A stretch of DNA of 64,000 bases. It comes from Sungkyunkwania multivorans (GTDB lineage Bacteria; Bacteroidota; Bacteroidia; Flavobacteriales; Flavobacteriaceae). A program made the position numbers and the translations under genes. Below are positions 55,101-63,945 of the stretch, piece after piece. The stretch's first letter is position 1. Every line of letters starts with the position of its first letter. Below the pieces are notes generated by a model. The model saw nothing but the letters and a program-made list of their open reading frames with translations. It did no database searches and had not been told where the DNA came from. Location: contig NZ_JBHTJH010000017.1 in the NCBI RefSeq assembly GCF_042675645.1, positions 1 through 64,000 on the forward strand, given 5' to 3'.

Positions 55101-55552
55101 GGAGCTCCGATATAATATGTATTGCTGTTAGAGGGGTCCACGGCTATCACGTTCACTCTTCCCTGTCCTGAAGACCAAGAACCTGTATTTGTATGGGTAA
55201 ATGGTCCTATTGCCGTCCAATTGCTTAGATCTGCCCTACTACTGCTATTTATCAAGGCCTTTTTATCCTCCCATGCTTGCCATTGCTCTTCAACTGTAGG
55301 AAGTTTGCCGTCTGCTCCGACAGAGTGTTGCATGTGAAACTCCCATCGTTTAAAAGGCTTGTAACCACTTCCCTTAACATCGGGATCCTTATCCTGCCAA
55401 TAGGCATTAAATGCATCTTGTATTTCCTGAAATGTTGGTTGGGTCGCTCGATCAGCAGTAGATAGGTCGTGCATCCAAGGAGCATTCCGATTGAATTGTG
55501 CAGATGCGACCACACAAAAGCAAAAGGTCATGGTTATTGTAAGAATTTTCAT
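52163..55552 (-). CDS. Secreted BNR/sortilin-like repeat protein with T9SS sorting domain
   Basis: The 1129-residue protein has a signal peptide (ILTITMTFCFCVVASAQ), about 80 residues of leader domain (FQEIQDAFNAYWQDKDPD), then a large beta-propeller region with many BNR-type repeats such as GIWKSTDAGINWTSL, GVWKSVDGGATWNQT and GVYRSLDAGATWTET (about 150-720). A CARDB-like segment (about 730-850), a jelly-roll-like domain (about 860-1040) and a type A sorting domain (VAIYPIPSRDIFNIRW to KATRKLVVK) follow. It is likely exported by Sec and T9SS to the surface. The propeller may bind or cut glycans or proteins, but no active site is clear. Confidence 0.9.
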   Translation of the reverse strand: MKILTITMTFCFCVVASAQFNRNAPWMHDLSTADRATQPTFQEIQDAFNAYWQDKDPDVKGSGYKPFKRWEFHMQHSVGADGKLPTVEEQWQAWEDKKALINSSSRADLSNWTAIGPFTHTNTGSWSSGQGRVNVIAVDPSNSNTYYIGAPAGGIWKSTDAGINWTSLTDDLPRIGVSGIAIHPTNSNIIYIATGDDDAGDTPSVGVWKSVDGGATWNQTGLGPTNSPSRMNEVYINPSNTDMLWVATNDGVYRSLDAGATWTETLAGNIRDLKMKPGDPSTLYAVSSSQFFTSADFGVSFKATGSGLPTTSGRLVIDVTNAPTAENYVYVLSANTDNTFQGIYRSTSSGAFFTQMANTADIFESNQAWYDLALAVSDNDPDEIYVGCLNVWKSTNGGNTFSKLNNWNAPSAAAYTHADIHMLRFFNGVLYCGSDGGIYRSSNGGSSFSDLTATAAISQFYRIAVSKNNSTKMVGGLQDNGGHALNGTQWQNYYGADGMDTAISPNDDNIYYGFTQRGGSLNISTDAGASRDSQVGAPSGQTGNWVTPLVMNQDNELYAGYNNLYRLDGGSWTQLASAGARIDYLKIDPTDADIMYIALDRNLRKSTNRGASFSSVYTFSTNINSIEVSKANNDILYVTTAGTSSGGVYKSIDGGNSFTNITNNLPNETKYIVAHQGFHTQNPIYVGTSTGVYRLDDSSATWEPFEIGLPNVPVRDLEINLVDGNITAATYGRGIWQSAIPTEPAPGIDIGLVSVQKLNEDSVACGSVSPEVTVENNGTNTLSSATIIYTVDGSDNTYNWTGSLASGASTVIQLPALALSRGAHTFKVETSTTNDTYPDNNVSSRLTFYINDEGAGQQLNTFEGPSDELVAYNEGGTSALWERGIPAGIVLGAAAADGNAYGTNLAGDHPNNTKSYLVSQCYNLASMQDPVLKFDMAFELELDWDLVYMEYSTDGGVTWNHLGSASDPNWYNSNTPEGFNNTCFNCKGAQWTGTAATKTAYSYDLAALNAETDIIFRFVFHSDQAVVEEGVVIDNFVVDASAILSNDTFEKLQVAIYPIPSRDIFNIRWRQGSDAQFEVFDITGKRIKSFAIDQNDQLYTLDMSGAGPGVYLLSIQTENIKATRKLVVK

Positions 55553-55615
55553 AGTGATGGTTTTAAAATTCTCAAAAATAGACCTTTGTGATAATTCTTC
55601 AAAAAAAAATCGATG

Positions 55616-56134
55616 TTATTGCTTTTCTTTTAACATTTTTGTCAAAATACTGTCTTTTGTTGATTTTAAACCAACAATTTGTTCAACATTTTCATTCGGA
55701 ATAGCTAGAGAAAGTACGTAATGTACTATTTTCCAATCCCCACCTTTTTGCAATTCCAAAACACCAGATCCTCGACACAATTTCATTTGAGTATCTAGCA
55801 GCTCGTCAAACCAGGCTATTTTGCCATTGTCTGCAAAGAATATATGGCGTTCTACCGCCGAAAAGCTCCAAGCTTTTCCTTTATCAAAATAAGGTTTTGA
55901 AAATTTCTTGAATTCCGCGAAGGTCCAATTCTCGGTAGCGTCAGTGCCTATGAAAATCGCATCTTCGGTCATGTGGCCAAAGTACTCTTCAAAGTTTGCC
56001 TCGGCAGCGGCCTTATGCCATGCGTCCAATACCGTACTGACCTTTTCTTCTTCCACAAAGGTATTTTGTGCTTGACAGAAAGAAGTTCCAAAAGCGACAA
56101 ACATGGTGATCGCTAGAATAGTGGTTTTCATCAT
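55616..56134 (-). CDS. Exported NTF2-like (SnoaL/DUF4440) protein
   Basis: The 172-residue protein has a signal peptide (ending in SFCQAQ near 23) and an NTF2-like domain: VLDAWHKAAAEANFEEYFGHM, DAIFIGTDATENW and GSGVLELQKGGDWKIVHYVLS. This fold is used by many small-molecule enzymes and binding proteins, and the substrate cannot be told from sequence. It lies 8 bp downstream of a lipoprotein gene on the same strand. Confidence 0.85.
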   Translation of the reverse strand: MMKTTILAITMFVAFGTSFCQAQNTFVEEEKVSTVLDAWHKAAAEANFEEYFGHMTEDAIFIGTDATENWTFAEFKKFSKPYFDKGKAWSFSAVERHIFFADNGKIAWFDELLDTQMKLCRGSGVLELQKGGDWKIVHYVLSLAIPNENVEQIVGLKSTKDSILTKMLKEKQ

Positions 56135-56142
56135 GACTATAA

Positions 56143-56679
56143 TTATGGAAAATTGATCATTTCGTCATCATCCAAGTCACTCTCCGAGATTTCGTTGACT
56201 TGAATTTTAACATTGTTAAATGCCTCGACAATTTCTACGATTCCTTGAGTAAGTTCTTCATCGGAAAAACGCTGATCATCTGCCTTGCTCTTTAACTTTA
56301 ATATAAAGGTTCTAAATACTAATAATCTACTTTTTACCGGCGGAACATTGAACTTCTCAGGAAACTCCTGTTCAAAGAGCTCTTCATACAATACATCTAA
56401 CTCTTCTGTAAAGGTGTAGAGTCTATAGCGACTTACCGATGGCATTTGCTCGACCTTTGAGTTTAAACTATTGAAGGAAGCCCAAGTACGTATCTCTTTT
56501 TTTGCTCTCGAGTTCAATTCGATGACCTTAGGGGCACTTTCGACCTTTATCAACGGGGTCTGATCGACCATCAATGAATCTTTTTGCTGTTCATCGTTAT
56601 TTTCTCCCTTGTTTGAAGATCCTACACAAGCCGAGAAAACAAAAGCAATAATCACTATAACACAATAAATATATCTCAT
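56143..56679 (-). CDS. Hypothetical lipoprotein
   Basis: From the ATG at 56679 the protein has 178 residues. It has a lipoprotein signal (IAFVFSACVGS, Cys near 18) and a charged linker. The rest is helical with no known domain. The C-terminus is acidic (SDLDDDEMINFP). It probably shares a transcript with the NTF2-like gene. The 248-bp AT-rich gap upstream (56680-56927) holds no gene that I can see. Confidence 0.7.
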   Translation of the reverse strand: MRYIYCVIVIIAFVFSACVGSSNKGENNDEQQKDSLMVDQTPLIKVESAPKVIELNSRAKKEIRTWASFNSLNSKVEQMPSVSRYRLYTFTEELDVLYEELFEQEFPEKFNVPPVKSRLLVFRTFILKLKSKADDQRFSDEELTQGIVEIVEAFNNVKIQVNEISESDLDDDEMINFP

Positions 56680-56927
56680 CAAAAAAAGAAGGTATCACAC
56701 AAAGATAGTGCTTTAGTTGTTTCATTATTCGTTTAGCATCTAGCAAGTCTTAGGCTGTAAAAGTAAAAATATCTCATTTTTTATCACATCAACATGATTC
56801 ACATTCAAATATTATAAAAAACCTTATCTAAAAATAAAGAATATCGTAATTTTATCATTGATTCAAAATAATCGAATAGCATCGTTTGAGTCGAAAAAAT
56901 GTAATAAAAACACTGTTATATTTATAA

Positions 56928-57899
56928 ATGACCTCTAGAACACTCATCATCGGCGCCTGCGGTCAGATCGGTACTGAACTCACCCTGGCGCTGCGTGCGC
57001 GTAAAGGTGAAGATACCGTTGTAGCGAGCGATATTCGTGAGGGAGATGTCGACCTTATGAGTTCTGGCCCTTTCGAAATCATTGACGCAACCAATAAAGA
57101 GGCACTTTCCAATTGCGTTGACAAATACAACATTAGCGAGGTCTACTTGATGGCAGCGATGCTATCTGCGACCGCAGAAAAGCATCCCCAGAAGGCATGG
57201 GAATTGAATATGAATTCTCTCTCACACGTACTCGATCTTGCGAGAGAGGGAAAAATAAAAAAAGTGTTCTGGCCCAGTTCTATTGCAGTATTTGGCCCAA
57301 CCACACCAAAAGATAATACTCCGCAGACGACTATCATGGAACCTACCACAGTCTATGGCATTAGTAAATTGGCCGGTGAACGATGGTGCGAATACTTTTA
57401 TCGTACGCATGGGGTAGATGTACGTAGCATTCGATATCCCGGGTTGATCAGCTGGAAGACCTTACCTGGTGGTGGGACCACGGATTATGCCGTAGAGATC
57501 TATCATAAAGCGCTAGAGGATGGCACTTACGAATGTTTTCTTTCTGAAGACACCTATCTTCCGATGATGTTTATGGAGGATGCGATCAATGCCACCATTA
57601 GCATTATGGAGGCGCCTAAAGACGAGATCAGGGTACGATCATCCTATAATCTGGGTGGAATTAGCTTTTCGCCAAAGGAAATAGCGGCCTCGATCAAGCG
57701 GGAACTTCCAAATTTCACTATCACCTATCGTCCGGACTTTAGACAGAAAATTGCCGATTCTTGGCCAAAGAGCATTGATGACAGCTTGGCAAGGGATGAT
57801 TGGGGATGGGAACATCAATACGAATTAGATGATATTTCTAGAGAAATGCTTTCGCAGCTTAAAAAGCAGCGCGAAGAACTAACAGATACGATAGATTGA
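56928..57899 (+). CDS. tdh: L-threonine 3-dehydrogenase, SDR (epimerase-like) type
   Basis: The 323-residue protein begins TLIIGACGQIGTELTLALR (Rossmann GxxGxxG) and has WPSSIAVFGPTTPK, the catalytic Tyr-Lys in TVYGISKLAGERWCEYF (about 143-147) and RYPGLISWKTLPGGGTTDYA. These match the short-chain type threonine dehydrogenase described from Flavobacterium frigidimaris, which differs from the zinc-type Tdh of E. coli. It oxidises threonine to 2-amino-3-ketobutyrate with NAD. It is a single gene facing the pseudouridine synthase gene. Confidence 0.88.
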   Translation: MTSRTLIIGACGQIGTELTLALRARKGEDTVVASDIREGDVDLMSSGPFEIIDATNKEALSNCVDKYNISEVYLMAAMLSATAEKHPQKAWELNMNSLSHVLDLAREGKIKKVFWPSSIAVFGPTTPKDNTPQTTIMEPTTVYGISKLAGERWCEYFYRTHGVDVRSIRYPGLISWKTLPGGGTTDYAVEIYHKALEDGTYECFLSEDTYLPMMFMEDAINATISIMEAPKDEIRVRSSYNLGGISFSPKEIAASIKRELPNFTITYRPDFRQKIADSWPKSIDDSLARDDWGWEHQYELDDISREMLSQLKKQREELTDTID

Positions 57900-57906
57900 T
57901 ATGTTT

Positions 57907-58638
57907 CTAGTGGTGGGTCTTTGAAGAATTTGCTGCTAGGCGGTTGATCCCTTCCAGTTCTTTCTCGGTAAGATGCCGCCACTGCCCTTCTGGAATGTCT
58001 AAAGTGACATTCATTATACGAATACGCTTCAATTTTAGCACCTCATATCCAAGATATTCGCACATCCGCCTTATTTGTCTATTTAGCCCTTGAGTTAGAA
58101 TGATCTTGAAGACAAACTTATTTATCCTTTCAACATGACACTTGCGGGTTACCGTGTCTAAAATAGGAACCCCATTGCCCATTTTCTCAATAAATTCCTT
58201 TGTGATCGGTTTGTTTACGGTAACGATATATTCCTTTTCGTGATTATTCCTCGCCCTTAATATCTTGTTGACGATGTCCCCATCGCTCGTCAGAAAGATC
58301 AAACCCTCACTGGGCTTATCTAAACGTCCTATTGGAAAAATACGCTTTGGGTAGTTGATGTAGTCGATGATATTGTCTTTTTCTACTCGTGTATCGGTGG
58401 TACAAACTATTCCAACAGGCTTATTAAATGCAATATACGTATGCGCCTCTTGAGGAGAAGCCACTAGCTTTCCATCTACCCTTACCTCATCTCCAGCCGA
58501 AATTTTAGTGCCCATTTCGGGAACAACCCCGTTGATCGTAACCCGTCCTTGATCGATGAGTTTATCGGCCGCCCTACGAGAGCAAAATCCTACCTCGCTA
58601 AGATATTTATTGATCCTAATTTGTTGCTTCTCTTCCAT
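57907..58638 (-). CDS. rluF: Pseudouridine synthase, RluF-like
   Basis: From the ATG at 58638 (MEEKQQIRINKYLSEVGF) the protein has 243 residues. An upstream start would overlap the promoter boxes. It has an S4 RNA-binding domain at the N-terminus (CSRRAADKLIDQGRVTING) and the RsuA/RluF catalytic motif GRLDKPSEGLIFLTSDGD with Asp near 106, then GLNRQIRRMCEYLGYEVLKL, which fits RluF (23S rRNA U2604) better than RsuA or RluB. Confidence 0.88.
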   Translation of the reverse strand: MEEKQQIRINKYLSEVGFCSRRAADKLIDQGRVTINGVVPEMGTKISAGDEVRVDGKLVASPQEAHTYIAFNKPVGIVCTTDTRVEKDNIIDYINYPKRIFPIGRLDKPSEGLIFLTSDGDIVNKILRARNNHEKEYIVTVNKPITKEFIEKMGNGVPILDTVTRKCHVERINKFVFKIILTQGLNRQIRRMCEYLGYEVLKLKRIRIMNVTLDIPEGQWRHLTEKELEGINRLAANSSKTHH

Positions 58639-58659
58639 TGAACAGCGTGATTGCGGCTG

Positions 58660-58693
58660 CAAATTTAAGCAAAGAATCGTAAGTCACAGCCAA
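58660..58693 (-). promoter_or_regulatory. Promoter of the rluF-like gene
   Basis: On the minus strand TTG (58693-58691) and TAAATTTG (58667-58660, full match to TAnnTTTG) are 23 bp apart. Transcription would start about 15 bp ahead of the ATG at 58638. Confidence 0.45.
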
Positions 58694-58750
58694 GAGAAAA
58701 AGGTGTCTATGGTGAATCCTAAAAAAATACAGCAGAAAAATTCGGAATAT

Positions 58751-60850
58751 TCAATTCTTTCCAACATTATTATTATTGAAGCCATTTTCGGTGAGGGTCT
58801 CTACTCTCACTGTATTTGCCTCCACATCGGCTTTTGTGATCCAAGCATCTCGCATCTCCTTTTTCGAAAATAGATCGAGTTGGTCGCCATAATGTGGCGA
58901 ATCCTTTTGAGTGGCATTACCATAGCTAAGTAAGACCTTTGCCCTGACCTGCTCACCAAATTCTATGACTCCAACCCAAGAATCTCCACCACCAACGTAC
59001 AGGTGGTCGTCATCAGCGTCTGCAGGCCACGCTACTCGGAAAACACCTAAAGAACCATCGACCCCATTGGCGGGCAGGTCCTTCCCGTTATAGTTGATTC
59101 GATAATATTCTCCCCAAGGCACTTCGAGAGTTCCATATTTTTTCTCAATTTCGACTACCGATTGCTCCAATAAGTTCACGGCCCTGGCAGGGTCTAATAT
59201 GCCATCGGGGGTGGTTTGAACATTTTTCATGCTCCATGGTATCTTGTAATTGGAAGGGTTCCATACATTGAATTTTCTCGCCCAATCAAAGAATAGCAAC
59301 ATCCCCTTACTGCCTGCATCAGCTTTTCGGTCCCAACGCTTCAAAACTTCGATTCCTTTCTTGGCTTTCTCAGAATTGGAGTTTTCAACGGCCTGCCCTA
59401 GATCATCTAAAATTCTATCTGCAAACTCTAGTTTTGTAGAAAGCTTATACGCTACCAACTCTTCAAAAGTGATATTTTTATCCTCTAAAAGCATTCTTGC
59501 CGATCGCTGCGGACGAAACCCCATTTTTTGTGGCGCCATATATGCAGGATAATCATCAGGTTTTAGCATGATGGGTATCGTACTGGTCCACGGAGGATCG
59601 TTCGCATTCTGCAACCAGCCTGTTTCCGGATCTTTTATTTTAGGCAACTCACTATACGGGTGTATTTCGTTCCAGATATCAGCAGATCGTCCTCCGGGAA
59701 TTATTCGATTCCAGTAGTCCCAATCTCCTGAGCCCCGTTTGGGAACCAATCCATTGAACAAATAGAAGATGGTTCCTTTTTTATCGGCATACATTACATT
59801 CCAAAAAGGGATCTCAGCCATTTTCAGAGCGGATTCAAATTCCTCAAAGTTATTGCTGTTGATCATTCGCCACCATTGCAAAAAGGCGTTGGGTCTATCG
59901 ATACCAACCATTCGCAGGGCCAATGCCTTTCCGTTTGCTATATTCACCACTGGGCCATGTACCGTCTCATAGAGATCAAGTTTCTTTTCAACCAATGAGC
60001 CATCATCCTGTCTAACCTTGAGAGTCCTTGACCGTTTCACAAATTGTTTCAATTTACCGTCTAGTAGATATCCATCATCTTTCAATTCTAATTCATAGGT
60101 GTCGGCATTGTCGATCGTATTATCGGTGTGACTCCACCCGAGGTGATCATTAAAGCCAATGGCGATCCCAGGGAAACCGACCAAGGTGGTCCCATATAGG
60201 TTTTTACCTTGGATGTTCAAATGTGATTCGAAAAACAAAAACTCGCGCCACCAGGGTAGATGCGGATTTTGGACAAGCATCGCATTATTAGAGGCCGACC
60301 TCTTGGGGGAAATGGCATAGGTATTGGACCCCATGTCTGGCCACTGCTGAACTCTTCCTAGGTCGTTTCCAGCGATGAAGCGTGTGAAGATCACATACAT
60401 CGCGTGCATGTTAACATCCTTTGTCGTAATGGGTAATACCTGTCTGTTCTTTTCTGTAACCGCATCGGGATGCGCACTCACGTATGCGTTCATCCCTTTG
60501 ATGAAAGCCTCATAGATCCTCTTCAGTTCAGGGTCTTGCATTTTTGCCCAATTGGAGGCTAATTGTTCGAATCCTAAGGTATGTATCAAGATATCATTAG
60601 AAAGATTTACAGCTCCCCAATACTCAGCAGCCCTTCCACGAGAACTTCCGTAGAGTTCTAATATGAGGTTGGCATGGTTGTGCATCTGAGCCCAACCCTG
60701 AGCATAAAACAGTTCGTCTATACTGTTTGAATAAATGTGAGGAACACCCCAAGTGTCCCAGGCAATATGTGTTTCTGAGATCTTTTGCGAAATGCCGGTC
60801 GTGCTACTGAAGAAGAAAGCAAAGCTATAGAAAGCAACTAAAAGTCTCAT
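58751..60850 (-). CDS. Penicillin acylase family (S45) hydrolase
   Basis: From the ATG at 60850 the protein has 699 residues with a signal peptide (MRLLVAFYSFAFFFSSTTG). Earlier starts in frame overlap the upstream gene. It has the family opening ETHIAWDTWGVPHIYSNS, AQGWAQMHNHANLILELYG, and the self-cleavage site MGSNTYAIS, where Ser (about 175) becomes the N-terminal nucleophile of the beta chain. HTDNTIDNADTYEL and the late EFGEQVRAKVLLSYGNATQ also fit. The family cleaves amides such as acyl-homoserine lactones or beta-lactam side chains. The real substrate is open. Confidence 0.92.
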   Translation of the reverse strand: MRLLVAFYSFAFFFSSTTGISQKISETHIAWDTWGVPHIYSNSIDELFYAQGWAQMHNHANLILELYGSSRGRAAEYWGAVNLSNDILIHTLGFEQLASNWAKMQDPELKRIYEAFIKGMNAYVSAHPDAVTEKNRQVLPITTKDVNMHAMYVIFTRFIAGNDLGRVQQWPDMGSNTYAISPKRSASNNAMLVQNPHLPWWREFLFFESHLNIQGKNLYGTTLVGFPGIAIGFNDHLGWSHTDNTIDNADTYELELKDDGYLLDGKLKQFVKRSRTLKVRQDDGSLVEKKLDLYETVHGPVVNIANGKALALRMVGIDRPNAFLQWWRMINSNNFEEFESALKMAEIPFWNVMYADKKGTIFYLFNGLVPKRGSGDWDYWNRIIPGGRSADIWNEIHPYSELPKIKDPETGWLQNANDPPWTSTIPIMLKPDDYPAYMAPQKMGFRPQRSARMLLEDKNITFEELVAYKLSTKLEFADRILDDLGQAVENSNSEKAKKGIEVLKRWDRKADAGSKGMLLFFDWARKFNVWNPSNYKIPWSMKNVQTTPDGILDPARAVNLLEQSVVEIEKKYGTLEVPWGEYYRINYNGKDLPANGVDGSLGVFRVAWPADADDDHLYVGGGDSWVGVIEFGEQVRAKVLLSYGNATQKDSPHYGDQLDLFSKKEMRDAWITKADVEANTVRVETLTENGFNNNNVGKN

Positions 60851-60902
60851 AATAAAAGGTTTTGGCTGCATTAAGATACAACTTTCCCTCTTAAATGAGC
60901 CC

Positions 60903-61517
60903 TTACTCTTGCTTATTAAGTGTTTCCAATAACTTGTCAAAGCTGTCTATATCGGTATATAGAATTCCTCCTAAAATAACCACCGGATTCTCCATGGTAT
61001 CCAAAGGAACCCGATTCCCAAAACTTTTGACGAGTTGTTCCTTTACCTCTGGTTTTTCTTTGAGGTTATAGCTCGTAAAAATATAATGCTCCCGATCCAA
61101 AGGATTGATGATGCTATCACAGGTCTTACAATTCTCTGTGACATATATAGTGATCGGCTTTTTTGGTGTCTTATAGATAATAATCTTTTGTGCCGGTTTT
61201 CGCAAGGACCTTTTAGAAAGCTCTTCATTCAGTTCTAGGTCATAGGTGTAAGACGGTGTTTTACCACGCATCACGATGATGCTCTTCATCAATACTTTTG
61301 TTGCCGATGGGACTCTAATGAATCTAGGCTTCGCCAAACTCTGTTTGATGTTGGTACCCTTGACGAGGATCTTGGCATCGTAATCGGTTTCCGATTCGTT
61401 CACCGCATAAAAGAGAATCTTGTTGGCTTTCTTTTCTTCGACGATCTTGACGAGGTCCTTTTGGCCATACGTTTTGAATAATACCAAACAAAAGGTGAGA
61501 AATAGTCTTACTACCAT
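60903..61517 (-). CDS. Exported protein with glutaredoxin-like domain
   Basis: The 204-residue protein has a signal peptide (MVVRLFLTFCLVLFKTYGQ), a beta-rich N-terminal domain (about 20-105) and a C-terminal part with KPITIYVTENCKTCDSIINPL (C-x2-C near 127-130) followed by NPVVILGGILYTDID, which resembles the cis-Pro region of glutaredoxin. A periplasmic redox protein is likely. It lies 52 bp upstream of the penicillin-acylase gene on the same strand. Confidence 0.68.
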   Translation of the reverse strand: MVVRLFLTFCLVLFKTYGQKDLVKIVEEKKANKILFYAVNESETDYDAKILVKGTNIKQSLAKPRFIRVPSATKVLMKSIIVMRGKTPSYTYDLELNEELSKRSLRKPAQKIIIYKTPKKPITIYVTENCKTCDSIINPLDREHYIFTSYNLKEKPEVKEQLVKSFGNRVPLDTMENPVVILGGILYTDIDSFDKLLETLNKQE

Positions 61518-61659
61518 AACATATAATTTATCATGAGCAAGTTATGAAATTTAAGTGACAAGGCTATTACAAAGTTACCAGCACGATGTCCCGATCAAGC
61601 TCACTTTTTCGGTGTAAATTGTTATTGAAGAAACGCGAGTTTATGTGTGTTTCAGTTTG

Positions 61660-63945
61660 TCACTTATCAGTATAGGCAAATGCTGCTTCGAGCGAAGTTA
61701 CCGAGCTGCCTCCAATGAACAGTTTGAAATCACCGGCCTCGGCTTCCCACTTTTTATTTGCGGTATAGAACTGTATCATCTCTTCATCGATGATGAATTG
61801 TACCGTTTTAGTTTCTCCTGGTTGCAGCGCCACTTGCTCAAAGCCCTTTAATTCCCTGACAGGTCGTGTAACACTCGCAAAAAGGTCTCTAATGTAAAGT
61901 TGCACCACTTCTTTGCCTTTGCGTTGGCCCGTATTGGAAACATCGACTGAAACCTTTATGCTACCACCTTTCCCAAAGGAGTTATCATCTAATTGCAGAT
62001 TGGAGTACTCGAAAGTGGTATAGCTCAATCCATGGCCAAACGGATATAGCGGAGAATTATCAACATCGATATAGTGTGACCAAAATACCTGATTAGGTGC
62101 TACAGGAGCGGGTCTTCCTGTATTTTTCTGACTGTAATAAATTGGAATTTGCCCGACATTCCTCGGAAATGTCATTGGTAACTTTCCGCTTGGGTTATAC
62201 TCACCAAAGAGCACTTGGGCAATGGCATTTCCACTCTGTGAACCCAAATGCCAAGCTTCTACGACCGCAGGAACGTGCTCTGCCGCCCACTCCACCGCCA
62301 AGGGACGGCCATTCATCAGAACAAGGACTATATTTTGATTCACTTTGTATATTTCTTCAAGCAATTCTTGCTGAACACCGGGCAAATCGATATTGGAGCG
62401 ACTTCTTCCTTCGCCACTCTGGAAACTATATTCGCCCAAGACCATCACGACCACCTCGGCACTTCGCGCAAGATCCTTTGCCGCATCAAAACCACTTTTG
62501 TCTGTAGTGTTGATCGCTGTTTCCCACACAAAATCTGCCTCCCCTGCAAGCAATCTGCAACCTTCGGAGTAGGTTACGCTATTAGAAATGCTCTTCATCC
62601 CTTCTAAGACCGAAACCGCCGAATTGTCCTCGGCAGCAATTCGCCAACTACCCAAAGGGCTATTTTTATCCGCTGCCAATGGCCCGATGAGTGCGATTCG
62701 CTGTCCCTCCTTTCTAAGTGGGAGCAAATTTTGGTCATTTTTTAATAGAACAATGGATTTTTTTGCCATGTCCAAGACTGCCTCGTGATTTTCTTTACTA
62801 CCTATCACCTCTTTCTCTCTCATCTCATCGCAATAACGATAGGGATCATCGAACAGGCCTAGCTCAAATTTCACCTTCAAGATTCGTCTTACGGCATCAT
62901 CTATAAGCGATTCATCAACCTGTCCTTCTTCCACCAATTTTTTAAGATGATGTACATAAGCATAAGATTCCATATCCATGTCGGAACCTGCGTTGGCTGC
63001 AAAAGCAGCCGCCTGAATGGTATCCTTAGCATATCCGTGAGGAACCATCTCGGCAATAGAGGCCCAATCAGAAACTACGAAGCCATCAAATTCCCATTCC
63101 TCTTTCAGGATATCTCTTTGCAAGTAGCTGCTTCCCGTGGCAGGAATCCCATTGAGTTCGTTAAAAGAATTCATGAAGGTCTTAACATTGGCATTCACCG
63201 CAGCTTTAAAGGGAGGAAAAATGGTATTTCTCAGAAGGGTCTCACTCATATCTACCGTATTATATTCTCTTCCTGCTTCGGCCCAGCCATATCCGGCAAA
63301 ATGCTTGGCACATGCCGCAATGGTATTGTTGGCTGCGAGGTCCTCACCCTGAAATCCTTGTACTCTTGCTATGGCAATTTTACTTCCCAGATATGGGTCT
63401 TCGCCCCCACCTTCCATAACACGACCCCAACGAGCATCTCTCGAAATATCGACCATCGGGGCAAATGTCCAATTAATTCCACTCGCACTAGCTTCCGCGG
63501 CCGCTACCTCTGCAGACCTCTTTATCGCGTCCATGTCCCAACTTGCTGCTTCGGCCAAAGGTATTGGGCTTAGGGTCTTATATCCATGGATCACATCAAA
63601 ACCAATGATCAACGGAATTCCTAAACGTGTCTCCTCAACAGCGATCTTTTGCACTGCCTTTACTTGTTCCACCCCACGAACATTGAGCATAGAACCAACC
63701 TTACCCTGTCGAAGGTCCTCATATTTTTCTGCCGCATCACCTTCCTTAGGTGTTGGCCCTGTCACATTCCAGAAACCATTATACTGGTTCATTTGGCCTA
63801 TCTTCTCCTCTAAGGTCATTAGTGATAAAAGGGAGTCTACTTTCTTATCAATCTCAGATGTATTAGTCATGTGGTCTTGGTTTTGCGAATTAGTGCAAGC
63901 AATCAATGTTGCGACGAGGACGGTAAAAAGTGAATGTTTCTTCAT
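61660..63945 (-). CDS. bglX: Beta-glucosidase, GH3 family (BglX type) lipoprotein
   Basis: The 761-residue protein has a lipoprotein signal (VLVATLIACTNS, Cys near 17), the GH3 N-terminal barrel with LMTLEEKIGQMNQY, LIIGFDVIHGY and KHFAGYG, the nucleophile Asp in FDGFVVSDWASIAEM (about 292), the C-terminal sandwich with VMVLGEYSFQSGEGRSR, and a fibronectin-III-like domain at the end (VSVDVSNTGQRKGKEVVQLY). It releases terminal glucose from beta-glucans in the periplasm or at the surface. The 142-bp gap between it and the glutaredoxin-like gene shows no clear signal. Confidence 0.95.
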   Translation of the reverse strand: MKKHSLFTVLVATLIACTNSQNQDHMTNTSEIDKKVDSLLSLMTLEEKIGQMNQYNGFWNVTGPTPKEGDAAEKYEDLRQGKVGSMLNVRGVEQVKAVQKIAVEETRLGIPLIIGFDVIHGYKTLSPIPLAEAASWDMDAIKRSAEVAAAEASASGINWTFAPMVDISRDARWGRVMEGGGEDPYLGSKIAIARVQGFQGEDLAANNTIAACAKHFAGYGWAEAGREYNTVDMSETLLRNTIFPPFKAAVNANVKTFMNSFNELNGIPATGSSYLQRDILKEEWEFDGFVVSDWASIAEMVPHGYAKDTIQAAAFAANAGSDMDMESYAYVHHLKKLVEEGQVDESLIDDAVRRILKVKFELGLFDDPYRYCDEMREKEVIGSKENHEAVLDMAKKSIVLLKNDQNLLPLRKEGQRIALIGPLAADKNSPLGSWRIAAEDNSAVSVLEGMKSISNSVTYSEGCRLLAGEADFVWETAINTTDKSGFDAAKDLARSAEVVVMVLGEYSFQSGEGRSRSNIDLPGVQQELLEEIYKVNQNIVLVLMNGRPLAVEWAAEHVPAVVEAWHLGSQSGNAIAQVLFGEYNPSGKLPMTFPRNVGQIPIYYSQKNTGRPAPVAPNQVFWSHYIDVDNSPLYPFGHGLSYTTFEYSNLQLDDNSFGKGGSIKVSVDVSNTGQRKGKEVVQLYIRDLFASVTRPVRELKGFEQVALQPGETKTVQFIIDEEMIQFYTANKKWEAEAGDFKLFIGGSSVTSLEAAFAYTDK

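Noticed and set aside
56918..56925. TATATTTA as promoter of the threonine dehydrogenase gene
   Set aside because: It ends only two bases before the ATG, so transcription would start after the start codon.
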